Assembly: GCA_021156105.1 (NCBI GenBank)
Contig: JAJNBD010000003.1
Location: 124,001 to 188,000 of the forward strand
Direction: 5' to 3'
DNA from: Gammaproteobacteria bacterium
Lineage (GTDB): Bacteria; Pseudomonadota; Gammaproteobacteria; CAISUE01
DNA: 64,000 nt
In this document: piece after piece, positions 44,756 to 53,296 of the stretch
How positions within the stretch are numbered: position 1 is the stretch's first letter
Layout of the letters: every line of letters begins with the position of its first letter
Made by a program: the position numbers and the translations under genes
The notes under the pieces: model-generated
What the model saw: only the letters and a program-made list of their open reading frames with translations
What the model was told of the DNA's origin: nothing
Database searches by the model: none

Positions 44756-44802
44756 AACTGAAAATCCTTGTGTCGACAGTTCGATTCTGTCTCTGGCCAC
44801 CA
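44756..44802 (+). other. Right attachment site: 3' fragment of tRNA-Phe
   Basis: AACTGAAAATCCTTGTGTCG is identical to the left site; the T arm is GACAG-TTCGATT-CTGTC, then TCTGGCC and ACCA. Only the 3' part of a tRNA is present. It lies upstream of the integrase gene and abuts the degenerate ISL3 copy. Confidence 0.8.
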
Positions 44803-44812
44803 TTTTTAGAGT

Positions 44813-45888
44813 CTCTCCTACAATAGGGGGCACTCACCTAAGAACACAAAACTTTAACACGCAACCTGTAGTTTTTAAAATTTCTAAAGCCATAAGTACA
44901 CCGTTGAATAAGTTTCGTCGTGCGATGAAAGTCTTTATTAATGCCATTGTTTTTCGTAAACCGCCACATTCTGACAATTTCCTCACGCCATTGATAAAGC
45001 GTTTTCCCAAGGGTGAGTATGCAAGGCAGCCAAGAGGCTGCGATGATTTTTAATTTTGGGATCGATTTCTTGATACGTTTGCATGCACATTTGTAGCATT
45101 AAGCGAATGACATGGAAGCGATCAGCAACGATTTTCGCGTTGGGGAAATAGCGCGTTTAATGAGGGCGCGGTAATTGCTGCTTAAATCAATGCAAATAAC
45201 TTTTACTTTTTCTCTGCCAGGTAGCGCCTCCAAATAAGCGGCGAGTTCTTTAGGTGAGCGACCTTTCACCTCATCAAAGATTTTATGCTTTCGCAAGTCA
45301 CACAGGGTCGTGGCATGACCTTGCTTCTTGCTAAAGAAGTGTTCATCAATGCCTAAGACGCTAGGACATGGCCTTGTGTCAATTTCTTTGTAAGCTAAAA
45401 CGTCATGCTGGTGATACCAGCGCTCAATCGTGGCTTTACCTAATTTAAATTGTTTAGCAAGATCCGCTTGAGAAATGCCCTGGGTATGTTGATGAAAGAT
45501 TTGGCGGCGCAAATGTTCTGTGGCGCGTTGACGTTTACCAATTCCTGGAAATCGTTGATTAAAATATCGGTAGCAATCGCGGCAATAAAACTTATGAGCT
45601 TTAAAACGCAAAATAGTTTGACGGTGACCAATCGACTCATGACGGACTTGACGAATAAATGTAGTTTTCTTGCGAAGATTTTTTCCTTGGCAATAAACAC
45701 ATCGAGGAATTAAACGATATTCCACCTCTAAAAATAAAGGGTTTGTACCACTGGCTTTTTTAATTGTAAAACCAGGTAAATTTAAAATACTATTTATCCG
45801 GAGCATTTTTAATCTCCTTTTACTTATCTAGACAATAAGTAAGGTAACTTATTTTCGATTAAAATGCCCCCTGATATGGGGGAAAGCC
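44813..45888 (-). mobile_element. Degenerate ISL3-family insertion sequence with frameshifted transposase
   Basis: The transposase starts at 45806 (MLRINSILNLPGF) with the zinc-binding CVYCQGK...CRDC region, an HTH (ISQADLAKQFKLGKATIERW) and the DDE start LGIDEHFFSKKQGH. After NYRALIKR an extra GC near 45146-45150 shifts the frame; the correct continuation YFPNAKIVADRFHVIRLML is in the next frame, and a further deletion follows before EEIVRMWRFTKNNGINKDFH. Terminal repeats remain: GGGCTTTCCCCCATATC (minus strand, 45889-45873) and GAGTCTCTCCTACAATAGGG near 44813. It can no longer transpose by itself. Confidence 0.85.
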
Positions 45889-45972
45889 CGTTTTTGTGCC
45901 GCATGGATGATTATGTTAAACTTTTCATCAAAATATCTGCGACACCTGGCTCTTTGCACAACGGAGATTTGC

Positions 45973-46134
45973 ATGATTGGCTCACCACCCGATGATAAAA
46001 AAAACATTCAAGAGTTTGATGTTGAAAAGTCACGGCTAGTGTATCAATCTCCAAAGTTGATTATTTTGGATGTCACGTTAACAAAGGGTGGCTCGGACAA
46101 TGTTCCTGAAAGCAATAATGGTTTGTTATCTTAA
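45973..46134 (+). CDS. Small GG-containing peptide (possible RiPP precursor)
   Basis: A 53-residue peptide with CGGAGA seven bases before the ATG. It has a hydrophilic start (MIGSPPDDKKNIQEFDVEK), a leader-like YQSPKLIILDVTLTKGG and a short polar tail SDNVPESNNGLLS. A hydrophobic LxxLDV stretch followed by GG and a short distinct tail is the layout of some ribosomal peptide precursors. No maturation enzyme or peptidase transporter is visible nearby, so this is a suggestion only. Confidence 0.4.
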   Translation: MIGSPPDDKKNIQEFDVEKSRLVYQSPKLIILDVTLTKGGSDNVPESNNGLLS

Positions 46135-46242
46135 TATAATGCGTAAAAAAATATTTAATCAGTACATCTGTGGTCTTAAAGTATAGGTTGCTTGAAAAGT
46201 CCAAATAAATAGATCAATATTTACCTCATTCAAGGATAGTAT

Positions 46243-47328
46243 ATGAAAGCCTCAAGGATCATCCTCGCAATTAGTTTATTACCTTTGATTTGTTCAGCAA
46301 ACAATATCCTCACGACAGATTTATTGCAAACCTTACCGCTATCAGATGAATCCTCGGATTTTACAGCGACAAAAATGGTTGAGTTTCAACAAGCCGCTGT
46401 TAGTAGCGGCACTGACGCATCCAGCATCTCAAAAATAACTCTTGCTTATTTTACCTCGAGCAATTGCACTGGTAGTAAAGCAGGCTCAGGTTTTTATACC
46501 ACTCCTGATGGTACCTCCTTTCCCATTAGTGTTGGAACGCCTTTTGGGTTAGTTGCATCATCTGCTTGGCAAGTGGGGAATACGAAATTATCCATTGCTG
46601 ATATGACGACTGTCCAATCTATTGCAGTAACTTTTAAAAGCACCAACAGCAATACACCACAAGCGGCTTTTACAGATGCTAGTTCACACGTGATTAGTTA
46701 TGCCTGTGTCCCTGTCACTTGTACCGCAGGACCTGCGGGAGAGTGTACATCTGGCAGTGGGACACAAAGCTTTACCTTAAAAACAACAGCTGCTATAGGA
46801 GATCCTGCCGATGGCGGTGTGATTGGCTGCCAAAATACAGGTACCTCATTTAATTTATTTAATATTGTTGTTAGCGTCAGCGACAATAGTACTGGCCAAG
46901 CATGGGGTGGTTCAGGAACGACAACAAATGCTACCAGTACCACTGATGGCTCTTCTAATACTGCAATGATTTTATCTTGCCTTACAGGGCCAGGGGGAGA
47001 GGCCGGATGCCCGCAAAATATTTCAGCGAGTACTTATGCGGCAGGTAATTGTAGTACTTATTCAGCAGCAGGTGGTTTTACGAGTGGATGGTTTTTACCA
47101 TCTGGCGGAGTAACCAACTCACAACTAAACTGCATTTATAATAATAGAACTGCCATTAATGCCGGCGCTAGTGCTGCGGGCGGTTCAGCCTTCACCTCAC
47201 GCGCTAATTATTGGAGCTCCACTGAAAGCTCCTCCACCAATGCAGGAGCTATGAGCTTCTTTACTGGAACTTTATCATCCCCTACAAAGAGCAATTCTTT
47301 TCGAGTTCGTTGCGCTCAAGCTTTTTAA
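46243..47328 (+). CDS. Secreted DUF1566 (Lcl C-terminal-like) protein
   Basis: A 361-residue protein with a signal peptide (residues 1-19, LPLICSANN). The mature part is Ser/Thr/Gly-rich, with paired cysteines, and the C-terminal third has the DUF1566 signature GWFLPSGG, RANYWSSTESS and FRVRCAQAF. In Legionella the Lcl adhesin ends with this domain, which is otherwise common in surface proteins. It is probably an exported or surface adhesin; it lies 108 bases downstream of the small peptide gene. Confidence 0.75.
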   Translation: MKASRIILAISLLPLICSANNILTTDLLQTLPLSDESSDFTATKMVEFQQAAVSSGTDASSISKITLAYFTSSNCTGSKAGSGFYTTPDGTSFPISVGTPFGLVASSAWQVGNTKLSIADMTTVQSIAVTFKSTNSNTPQAAFTDASSHVISYACVPVTCTAGPAGECTSGSGTQSFTLKTTAAIGDPADGGVIGCQNTGTSFNLFNIVVSVSDNSTGQAWGGSGTTTNATSTTDGSSNTAMILSCLTGPGGEAGCPQNISASTYAAGNCSTYSAAGGFTSGWFLPSGGVTNSQLNCIYNNRTAINAGASAAGGSAFTSRANYWSSTESSSTNAGAMSFFTGTLSSPTKSNSFRVRCAQAF

Positions 47329-48124
47329 GCATCGGGCCAGACTCTGAGGTATCGACGGATAGATTTTGCATACGCATCACCTCAATGCCTTAATTATCGG
47401 CTCTTCCAGCTCATCTCTTGGGATAGATATCTTTCATTTTACCACTTGGCAAGCAGAAAAAACAAAGATAATACTCGCCTTTTTCCTTCTTTCGCCAAGG
47501 CTTTGCTACCTTTTGATTTTTCCTTCACCACATATAAAAAAGTTTTTTGGGTGCTACTTCGGCTTAATAAAACTTCTCCTATACTGGCGATTACCTTGCT
47601 TGCTTTGTTCCACAAGGTTTGGCAAGGTTTCCATCGCTCGGCAAATTGCAATTTTTCAAGTTGTTACTCAATATCTTCCTTCTAATCTATCCGTCGATAC
47701 CTCACTATCTACTAAAAATTCAAGGGCTACTCATGAATTTAGCGTAATTAGGCTAGTGAATTTTTCGGGATTAATGAGCAACGCAACAGATGACATTTTT
47801 TTCTGGCTAAATGTAAAATTTTACCATGTACGTTGACGAGTAATGTTTTTAAAAAATATTGTGGTGGGTAATTTTAACGAATATGGATCACTTGTAACAT
47901 TTTTACAAGAACTATACTTGTTAAGGTCTTTATTGGGTAATTATGAATTGCTGCTGTGCTGTTTTGACAAGGATAATTTTTATGGTAAGTTCTAAATTTT
48001 CTTATGGGCTTTTTCTGTATCAAAGATAACCTCAGTCATGCTTTGTTATGCTAAAAGCTAAAGGCTCGGCCCGTTTGTTAAAATTTCCAAGATTTGATAC
48101 CGATATAATTTACTGAATATATTG
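47329..48124. other. Gene-free interval
   Basis: About 800 bases with no convincing gene. It contains the 20-bp inverted-repeat element (47346-47703) and a palindrome CTTGTAA-CATTT-TTACAAG at 47891-47909 resembling the operators of leader copies A and B. Short open frames lack ribosome binding sites and normal composition. Confidence 0.5.
47346..47703. repeat. 358-bp element bounded by perfect 20-bp inverted repeats
   Basis: GAGGTATCGACGGATAGATT at 47346-47365 is repeated exactly in inverse orientation at 47684-47703. The interior has no transposase. It looks like a miniature inverted-repeat element or solo IS remnant placed just after the DUF1566 gene. No obvious target duplication was found. 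Confidence 0.6.
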
Positions 48125-48502
48125 TTAAAAATTTTCGTCTGCAAGCGTTATAAAGCATTTATTTCTAATGCACCATTGACCATTAATGTTTAATAAAGTG
48201 ATGTAATCAATAAATACGATTCCACCAACAACCACTTTTGCTTTTGCTATAGCTGCATTTTCCGTAATATCAAGAGAAACGATTTCTTTTTGGTAAGGAT
48301 CATTTTTATCTGCAGCAGTTGGCCTTTCAGTCACACGTTGAATAAAATCATTCAATGTCCAATCGACATACTGTCCTTTAAATAAGCCTGTAATGTGAGC
48401 CGCTGGATGAAAAGCACGCAAGAGTTTTTCAGTCTCACCTTGATACGCCCCTAAAAAATAATCTTGAATTGTTTGAGTTATTTTTTCTTTTACTATTTGC
48501 AT
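48125..48502 (-). CDS. SnoaL/NTF2-like (putative lumazine-binding) protein
   Basis: A 125-residue NTF2-fold protein: IQDYFLGAYQGETEKLLRAFHPAAHITGLF followed by beta strands AIAKAKVVVGGIVFIDYITLL and NGQWCIRNKCF. Such proteins bind small ligands or act as small isomerases or hydratases. Its start overlaps nothing but lies one base from the cysteine hydrolase stop, so they are co-transcribed under MerR control. Confidence 0.75.
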   Translation of the reverse strand: MQIVKEKITQTIQDYFLGAYQGETEKLLRAFHPAAHITGLFKGQYVDWTLNDFIQRVTERPTAADKNDPYQKEIVSLDITENAAIAKAKVVVGGIVFIDYITLLNINGQWCIRNKCFITLADENF

Positions 48503-48503
48503 A

Positions 48504-49121
48504 TTATTTTCCTAATAGGTTTAAAAAATCATTACTAGAAATACTAGTACCAAAATGAGGCAATACCTCGCTTAACATATGAGTTTTCTGTGCTTGCGTG
48601 AAAGCAGCACATGCATCTTCAATTAAAATCACTTCATACCCTAAATCATGAGCTGCACGTAAAGTTGATTCAATGCAAACATGTAGCGCATAGCCCATTA
48701 AATAAAGCTTATCTATTTTATGAAACCGCAAATAACAATCTAGGTTTGAGCCTGAAAATGCACTAGCCCCTGTCCTTCCTGTGACAATAAATTCTTGCGT
48801 TTTAGGTTTGAAAGGTTCTGGGAAAATTATGCTATCTGTTGTATTTTGAAATGTTTGATGTTTAGAAATTGCTGCTCTTAGGCCAGCCTTTGCTTTCCCA
48901 AGCTCTCGATAATCGGCAGAAAAATTTAAGCCTGAGTGAATAATATTTACCTGCCTTTCTCTCGCCGCAGATAAAATTTTTGCAGCGTTTTCTAAAGAAG
49001 CAGTAAAGCTGCGAGTATCTTGCATTAAGTGGTGGAGCTTGCCTTGAGGGCTGAGCCATTCATTTTGGAATTCAATAAGTATCAACGTCGAATGTTGAAA
49101 TATGTTATGATTATTTTGCAT
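48504..49121 (-). CDS. Isochorismatase-family cysteine hydrolase
   Basis: A 205-residue cysteine hydrolase. The nucleophile Cys is in GYALHVCIEST near residue 150 with the cis-peptide region before it. The first acid position is Glu (LILIEFQNEWL) and the lysine position reads TGRTGASAF, as in the EFQN subgroup rather than nicotinamidase proper. Substrate unknown. Divergent from the MerR gene across a 97-base control region. Confidence 0.82.
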   Translation of the reverse strand: MQNNHNIFQHSTLILIEFQNEWLSPQGKLHHLMQDTRSFTASLENAAKILSAARERQVNIIHSGLNFSADYRELGKAKAGLRAAISKHQTFQNTTDSIIFPEPFKPKTQEFIVTGRTGASAFSGSNLDCYLRFHKIDKLYLMGYALHVCIESTLRAAHDLGYEVILIEDACAAFTQAQKTHMLSEVLPHFGTSISSNDFLNLLGK

Positions 49122-49151
49122 AGAATTAGCCAGTTATATAATTATAAAGCT

Positions 49152-49176
49152 TAAATTGTAAATAAACTACAATTTA
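49152..49176. promoter_or_regulatory. Palindromic operator between divergent MerR and hydrolase genes
   Basis: TAAATTGTA, seven bases, TACAATTTA: a perfect 9-bp inverted repeat centred between the two divergent starts. MerR-family regulators bind such dyads in long-spacer promoters, so this is the likely operator of both transcripts. Confidence 0.65.
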
Positions 49177-49218
49177 GGGAAATATTATTACAACAGATTC
49201 TTTCTGTCAAGAGAATTT

Positions 49219-49551
49219 ATGAAAAAGTCTCAACAAATTATTCAAAATCAAACTGAAAACGAAAATATCGTAGACGATAACGCCTTTTTAAATAAGTTAA
49301 TTGTCGGCATCGGCGAAGTTTCAGAAATTACTGGCATTCCACAAAGACAATTACGTTATTGGCAAGACAAGGGCATTATTAAAACGTATGATAAAAATTG
49401 TAGCGTCCGACGTTTTAATTACCCAGAGATTAAAAAAATTATCTTAATTAAAGAACTTCTAGATGAGGGCTATACTTTAGAGACTGCAGCACAAAAAGTA
49501 ACAAAACGCTTGCAGCTTATTCAAGAGACATTCAGCAAGTTTAAAAAATAA
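49219..49551 (+). CDS. MerR-family transcriptional regulator
   Basis: A 110-residue regulator with the winged helix VGIGEVSEITGIPQRQLRYWQDKGII (residues 32-58) and RRFNYPEIKKIILIKELLDEGYTLETA. It ends after a short coiled-coil helix without an effector domain, as in the GlnR/TnrA-like small members. It probably controls the adjacent SDR and the divergent hydrolase pair through the dyad at 49152-49176. Confidence 0.88.
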   Translation: MKKSQQIIQNQTENENIVDDNAFLNKLIVGIGEVSEITGIPQRQLRYWQDKGIIKTYDKNCSVRRFNYPEIKKIILIKELLDEGYTLETAAQKVTKRLQLIQETFSKFKK

Positions 49552-49652
49552 GTTAATCGGTAAAATAGTCCAAACAGGTTTATATGCTAGACATCCTGCT
49601 GCGACAAATGCTCTTTTACCGCAAAAGATTTTATACAAAAAGGAAAAACATC

Positions 49653-50255
49653 ATGAAAAAAATTCTTATTATTGGCAGTACCGGTACGATTGGTAAAGCT
49701 GTTGTAGCCGCATTTAAAGATCGTCATCAGATTATTACTGCTGGGCAAACGCATGGCGATATTCAAGTTGATATAACCAATAAAGCTTCTATTCAAAAAA
49801 TGTTTCAACAAGCTGGAAAAGTTGATGCTGTTATTGCAACGACTGGCAGCGTGCATTTTGCACCTTTAACAGAAATGACCGACGATCTTTATGCTATCGG
49901 CTTAAATAATAAACTCATGGGCCAAATTAACCTCGTTTTATCTGGGCTCGATTATATGAACGATGGTGGCTCTTTTACCTTAACAAGTGGTATTTTAAAT
50001 CGTGACCCTATTAAAGAAGGCTCTTCTGCAGCAATGGTTAATGGCGCTTTAGATGGTTTTGTTACATCAGCTGCCATTGAAATGCCAAGAGCAATCCGCA
50101 TTAATGTCGTTAGCCCAACGGTCTTAACAGAATCAATAGCACATTTTGGCGATTATTTTTCAGGTTTTGAATCTGTTCCTGCTGCACGCGTAGCCCTTGC
50201 TTATGTCAAAAGTGTAGAAGGTGCACAAACAGGCCAAATTTATGAAGTTAATTAA
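49653..50255 (+). CDS. Short-chain dehydrogenase (non-canonical)
   Basis: A 200-residue small SDR: ILIIGSTGTIGKAVV (cofactor loop), DVIATTGSVHF-like NAG variant (VIATTGS), and LTSGILNRDPIKEGSSAAMVNGALDGF where the usual YxxxK is replaced by SAAMVN. This matches the small SDR subgroup without the Tyr-Lys pair. AAGGAAA supports the start at 49653. It follows the MerR gene and belongs to the same regulon. Confidence 0.82.
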   Translation: MKKILIIGSTGTIGKAVVAAFKDRHQIITAGQTHGDIQVDITNKASIQKMFQQAGKVDAVIATTGSVHFAPLTEMTDDLYAIGLNNKLMGQINLVLSGLDYMNDGGSFTLTSGILNRDPIKEGSSAAMVNGALDGFVTSAAIEMPRAIRINVVSPTVLTESIAHFGDYFSGFESVPAARVALAYVKSVEGAQTGQIYEVN

Positions 50256-50261
50256 AATCTC

Positions 50262-50323
50262 AGCTTAGCTTTCTTGGCAGCGTTAACTCTTTTACAGTTT
50301 TCTCTATACTCGAAAGCTAAGCT
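50262..50323. terminator. Inverted repeat between convergent genes
   Basis: AGCTTAGCTTTC (50262-50273) and GAAAGCTAAGCT (50312-50323) form a perfect 12-bp stem with a 38-base loop, between the SDR stop and the stop of the convergent effector-like gene. A bidirectional transcription stop is likely although no long T run follows. Confidence 0.45.
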
Positions 50324-50347
50324 TGATTCATTAACCAAAATTAGTTT

Positions 50348-51436
50348 TTACAAAGATGGCGATGGTGGCCTACGCGTAGATCCATCACTCACCCCAAGCA
50401 CAGGGCTATTGAGAGGTGATAATGGCATTCTGGCTAAGCCTCGAGGCGATCTTGGAAATACAGAACTACTTGTCACCACAAGTGAAGCAACAGCAAGTGG
50501 CTTACTTGGCACTTGCCTTCTTCTGGAGGCCGGCGATTGCTCAGAGCGAGCAGAAAAAACAGGCGAATCTATGGGTTTTTTAAGAGGCATACGAGGGCTT
50601 CGCTCAGCAATACCCGGGCTATCTGCCTGAGTCAGCATTTGCCTTTGCACGGTTGGCAATAAGGGAGAACCTGTTTGCGCCTTACCTCCTATTGCAATAT
50701 CTTCCCATCTTGATTCTTGCTGTTTTTTTAAGCGTGGCAATATTGCATAAGCTAAATCTTTACTTTGCTTTTTATGTGCCTTTTCGACGCGTTCGGCAAG
50801 TAAGTTCTCACAAACAATAATTTTGCTCATTAACACATTTAATGAAGCAATAAGGCTTTCATCTTTTTCTAAGTGTTTTTCAACTCTTTCTTTAATACCC
50901 TCCGCACCTGAACGCATGATGACGTAATCTAAATCATCCATACTATAGCCGGCTTCTAAATTTTTAATATGGATTTCAACCTGTTTGGCAAAATGCTGAA
51001 TATCTTCTTTAAGCCTTTGGACTTTTGTATCATGCTTTATTTTTGGCTTTAGCGGCGGCAAAACGGTTCGCTGCCGTTCTTGAGAAAATGCTTGGCTATG
51101 AATAACAGCCTCTTTCTCACAGCGTCCTGTTAAAATAAAACTAAGAAGATCACGCTGGAAGCTGTAGGAACCATCCAAATAATGCACCTCAGCACTTACC
51201 TTATCGCCCACCATATCATTTAAATAAAGCCTAGCCACATAATGCTTTTCAGCTAATTTTTCGGGTAATGCTAATATAGCCGCGGCTGTAAGCGCTGAGA
51301 CGAAATTAAATTCTAACTTCGTACCGCTTTCTCTTTGATACTCCACTTTCTCACTACTTGCCTCTTTGCCAAAAGCTTTTTGAAGCGCAGAAAATAATTT
51401 TGGTTCCGTGCAAATAAATTTAAACGTACGACCCAT
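50348..51436 (-). CDS. Hypothetical protein with Ser/Pro-rich tail, effector candidate
   Basis: A 362-residue soluble protein. The first 100 residues are alpha/beta (MGRTFKFICTEPKLFSALQ), the middle (about 125-240) is charged and helical with coiled-coil tendency, and the last 100 residues are disordered with repeated SP motifs (DSPGIAERSPRMP, SARSEQSPASRRRQ, SPRGLARMPLSPLNSPV). No known domain is recognised. Such composition is seen in Legionella and Coxiella type IV effectors; a secretion signal is not demonstrated. AAGGAGA fixes the start at 51436. Single gene, divergent from the NUDIX gene. Confidence 0.55.
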   Translation of the reverse strand: MGRTFKFICTEPKLFSALQKAFGKEASSEKVEYQRESGTKLEFNFVSALTAAAILALPEKLAEKHYVARLYLNDMVGDKVSAEVHYLDGSYSFQRDLLSFILTGRCEKEAVIHSQAFSQERQRTVLPPLKPKIKHDTKVQRLKEDIQHFAKQVEIHIKNLEAGYSMDDLDYVIMRSGAEGIKERVEKHLEKDESLIASLNVLMSKIIVCENLLAERVEKAHKKQSKDLAYAILPRLKKQQESRWEDIAIGGKAQTGSPLLPTVQRQMLTQADSPGIAERSPRMPLKKPIDSPVFSARSEQSPASRRRQVPSKPLAVASLVVTSSSVFPRSPRGLARMPLSPLNSPVLGVSDGSTRRPPSPSL

Positions 51437-51598
51437 GATATTCTCCTTAGACTTATTGTTGTTTGTATGACCATCAAATTTCATTGTAACAAACTTTTTC
51501 TGCAAACCTTATAGAAAAGCTTAACTCTTTGAATTTAAAAACATCGCCTTTCGCCATAAGTATGTTATGCTTTTCATATAAGGCTCGGAAATTTTACT

Positions 51599-52225
51599 AT
51601 GTCATCTCATCATTTAGAATATTTGACCTGGTTAACACGCTTACAAGCTATCAGCCAAAATGGTTTAGCTTACTGCAAAGATCCCTTTGATCGAGAAAGA
51701 TATGAAGAGTTAACCCATATTGTGGCAGAAATGGTTGCTAAAGCTAGTGGAATAGATAAAACTCAAGCTTTAAATATTTTAACTCATGAAGCAGGTTACA
51801 CGACGCCCAAGGTCGATGTCCGCGGCGTTGCTTTTCAAGACAATAAAATTTTATTAGTGCAAGAAAAAGCTGATAGCAAGTGGTCCTTACCTGGCGGATG
51901 GGCAGATGTTGGTTACTCGCCTGCTGAAGCGGTTGTTAAAGAAATTTTTGAAGAATCCGGCTATCAAACCAAAGCCATTAAATTATTAGCGCTATATGAT
52001 ATGCGCAAACAAAAACATCCTTTGTATTTGCATCATGTTTATAAAATATTTTTTCTTTGTGAAATCACTGGCGGATCGCCTAAAACAAGCATTGAAACGC
52101 TAGCAATCGATTTCTTTACCAAAGACGCACTGCCTGAATTATCAAGCTCTCGCGTTAAACTGCAACAAATTCTGCATTTTTTCGAGCATGCGCAACATCC
52201 AGAATGGCCCACAGATTTTGATTAG
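51599..52225 (+). CDS. NUDIX hydrolase with N-terminal helical domain (ADP-ribose type)
   Basis: A 208-residue protein. The N-terminal 65 residues (YLTWLTRLQAISQNGLAYCKD) match the NUDIX N2 domain; the Nudix box GGWADVGYSPAEAVVKEIFEESGY follows the PGG loop near residue 99. This combination is found in ADP-ribose or related nucleotide-sugar pyrophosphatases. Monocistronic by position. Confidence 0.88.
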   Translation: MSSHHLEYLTWLTRLQAISQNGLAYCKDPFDRERYEELTHIVAEMVAKASGIDKTQALNILTHEAGYTTPKVDVRGVAFQDNKILLVQEKADSKWSLPGGWADVGYSPAEAVVKEIFEESGYQTKAIKLLALYDMRKQKHPLYLHHVYKIFFLCEITGGSPKTSIETLAIDFFTKDALPELSSSRVKLQQILHFFEHAQHPEWPTDFD

Positions 52226-52321
52226 CCCTCGCAATAAAAAATAAGCTTTTCTCAACTTGCTGAAAATTGAATTTCTTTGCATAATAGCTTATATCATAAG
52301 TTTTCTGGAAGGAAAGGCAGG

Positions 52322-53296
52322 ATGCTAAACCGGCTTAATCGCAAACTCAAAATCGCTTTAGGTTTAGTGTTATTATGCCTAATTTACCTAAGCGCCGATT
52401 GGTGGTTTTTATACTCTAATGACGCTTATTTATATTCTGATGTTGTAGAAGTTTCTTCTCAAGTATCAGGCTTTATTAAGCAAGTCTTTGTGAAAGACAA
52501 TCAGTCTGTCAAGCAAGGTGAGTTATTAATGCAGATTGATGAAGCACCTTTTATTTTAAAAGTTCATCAAGATAACGCTGCCTTAGAAGAAGCTCAGCAC
52601 CAACTTTCGGTGCTCATCGCTAAAAAAATTCAAAGCAGTGCCGAACTTGAAGCAGCGCAAGCACAACATAATTTAGCTAATGCCAATTTAAAGCGTTATC
52701 AAAGCTTAGTGAAAACTGGCGCCATTTCTAAACAATACTTTGAGCAAATCAACACCCAACAACAAATTAGCTCAGCACAAATTAAAGTTGACCAAGCTGA
52801 AATTGATCAAGCCACTAAAGCCGTTTTATTGCAGCAAAGCACGATCAAAGCCATGCAGAACCAGTTAGCTTTATCTGAATATAATCTTAGCCAAACTAAA
52901 ATATATGCAGCTAATTCAGGCCATATTAACCATTTAGAAGTTTTCAAAGGCGACTATGTCACCCCAGGAAAGACTTTGTTTGGCTTAGTTAGCCAAAACG
53001 CTTGGCAAGTTATTGCAAACTATGAAAGCAATCATATTAGTCATATCCACACGGGCGATCGTGTGTTTATCTATATTGCTGGCCATCCTTTTCATATTTT
53101 TCTTGGCCATGTTGAAAGTATTGGACGCGCAGTTTCCAGAGATCAAGTTGCGCCTAATGCCGCTTTACCTTATATCGAGCCAGTTACAAGTTGGATTCGT
53201 TATCCTTATCGTTTTCCAGTGCGCATTAAACTTGACCAATTGCCCAAAGATTTTTCGCTTTACATGGGCACTGACGCTAGAACTTTTGTATTATGA
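52322..53296 (+). CDS. HlyD/AaeA-type membrane fusion protein
   Basis: A 324-residue periplasmic adaptor. One N-terminal TM anchor (IALGLVLLCLIYLSADWWF, residues 10-28), biotinyl-lipoyl-like halves (YSDVVEVSSQVSGFIKQVFV and TKIYAANSGHINHLEVFKGD) and a coiled-coil hairpin between them. AGGAAAG supports the start. The stop overlaps the FUSC gene by 4 bases; together they form an AaeAB-like efflux pump for aromatic acids or similar. Confidence 0.88.
   Translation: MLNRLNRKLKIALGLVLLCLIYLSADWWFLYSNDAYLYSDVVEVSSQVSGFIKQVFVKDNQSVKQGELLMQIDEAPFILKVHQDNAALEEAQHQLSVLIAKKIQSSAELEAAQAQHNLANANLKRYQSLVKTGAISKQYFEQINTQQQISSAQIKVDQAEIDQATKAVLLQQSTIKAMQNQLALSEYNLSQTKIYAANSGHINHLEVFKGDYVTPGKTLFGLVSQNAWQVIANYESNHISHIHTGDRVFIYIAGHPFHIFLGHVESIGRAVSRDQVAPNAALPYIEPVTSWIRYPYRFPVRIKLDQLPKDFSLYMGTDARTFVL

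Larger units (their letters stand above)
35462..44802. mobile_element. Integrated genomic island (P4-type integrase, satellite-like)
   Basis: The 9.3-kb segment is flanked by two 47-base tRNA-Phe 3' fragments that share the 20-base core at 35462-35481 and 44756-44775. A P4-type tyrosine integrase lies next to the right end. The cargo is HigBA, an S24-like protein, an orphan 585-residue protein, AlpA-like and HTH_39-like DNA-binding proteins, a CHC2 zinc-finger protein, a TOPRIM/P-loop replication protein and small hypothetical genes. No capsid, tail or conjugation genes are visible, so it resembles a phage satellite or P4-like island. Confidence 0.8.

Noticed and set aside
35462-44802. Complete prophage
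   Set aside because: No capsid, portal, terminase, tail or lysis genes; only integration, replication, regulation and cargo genes are present.
47366-47836. 156-residue plus-strand frame after the DUF1566 gene
   Set aside because: It crosses the right inverted repeat, lacks a ribosome binding site and has no normal protein-like segment structure.
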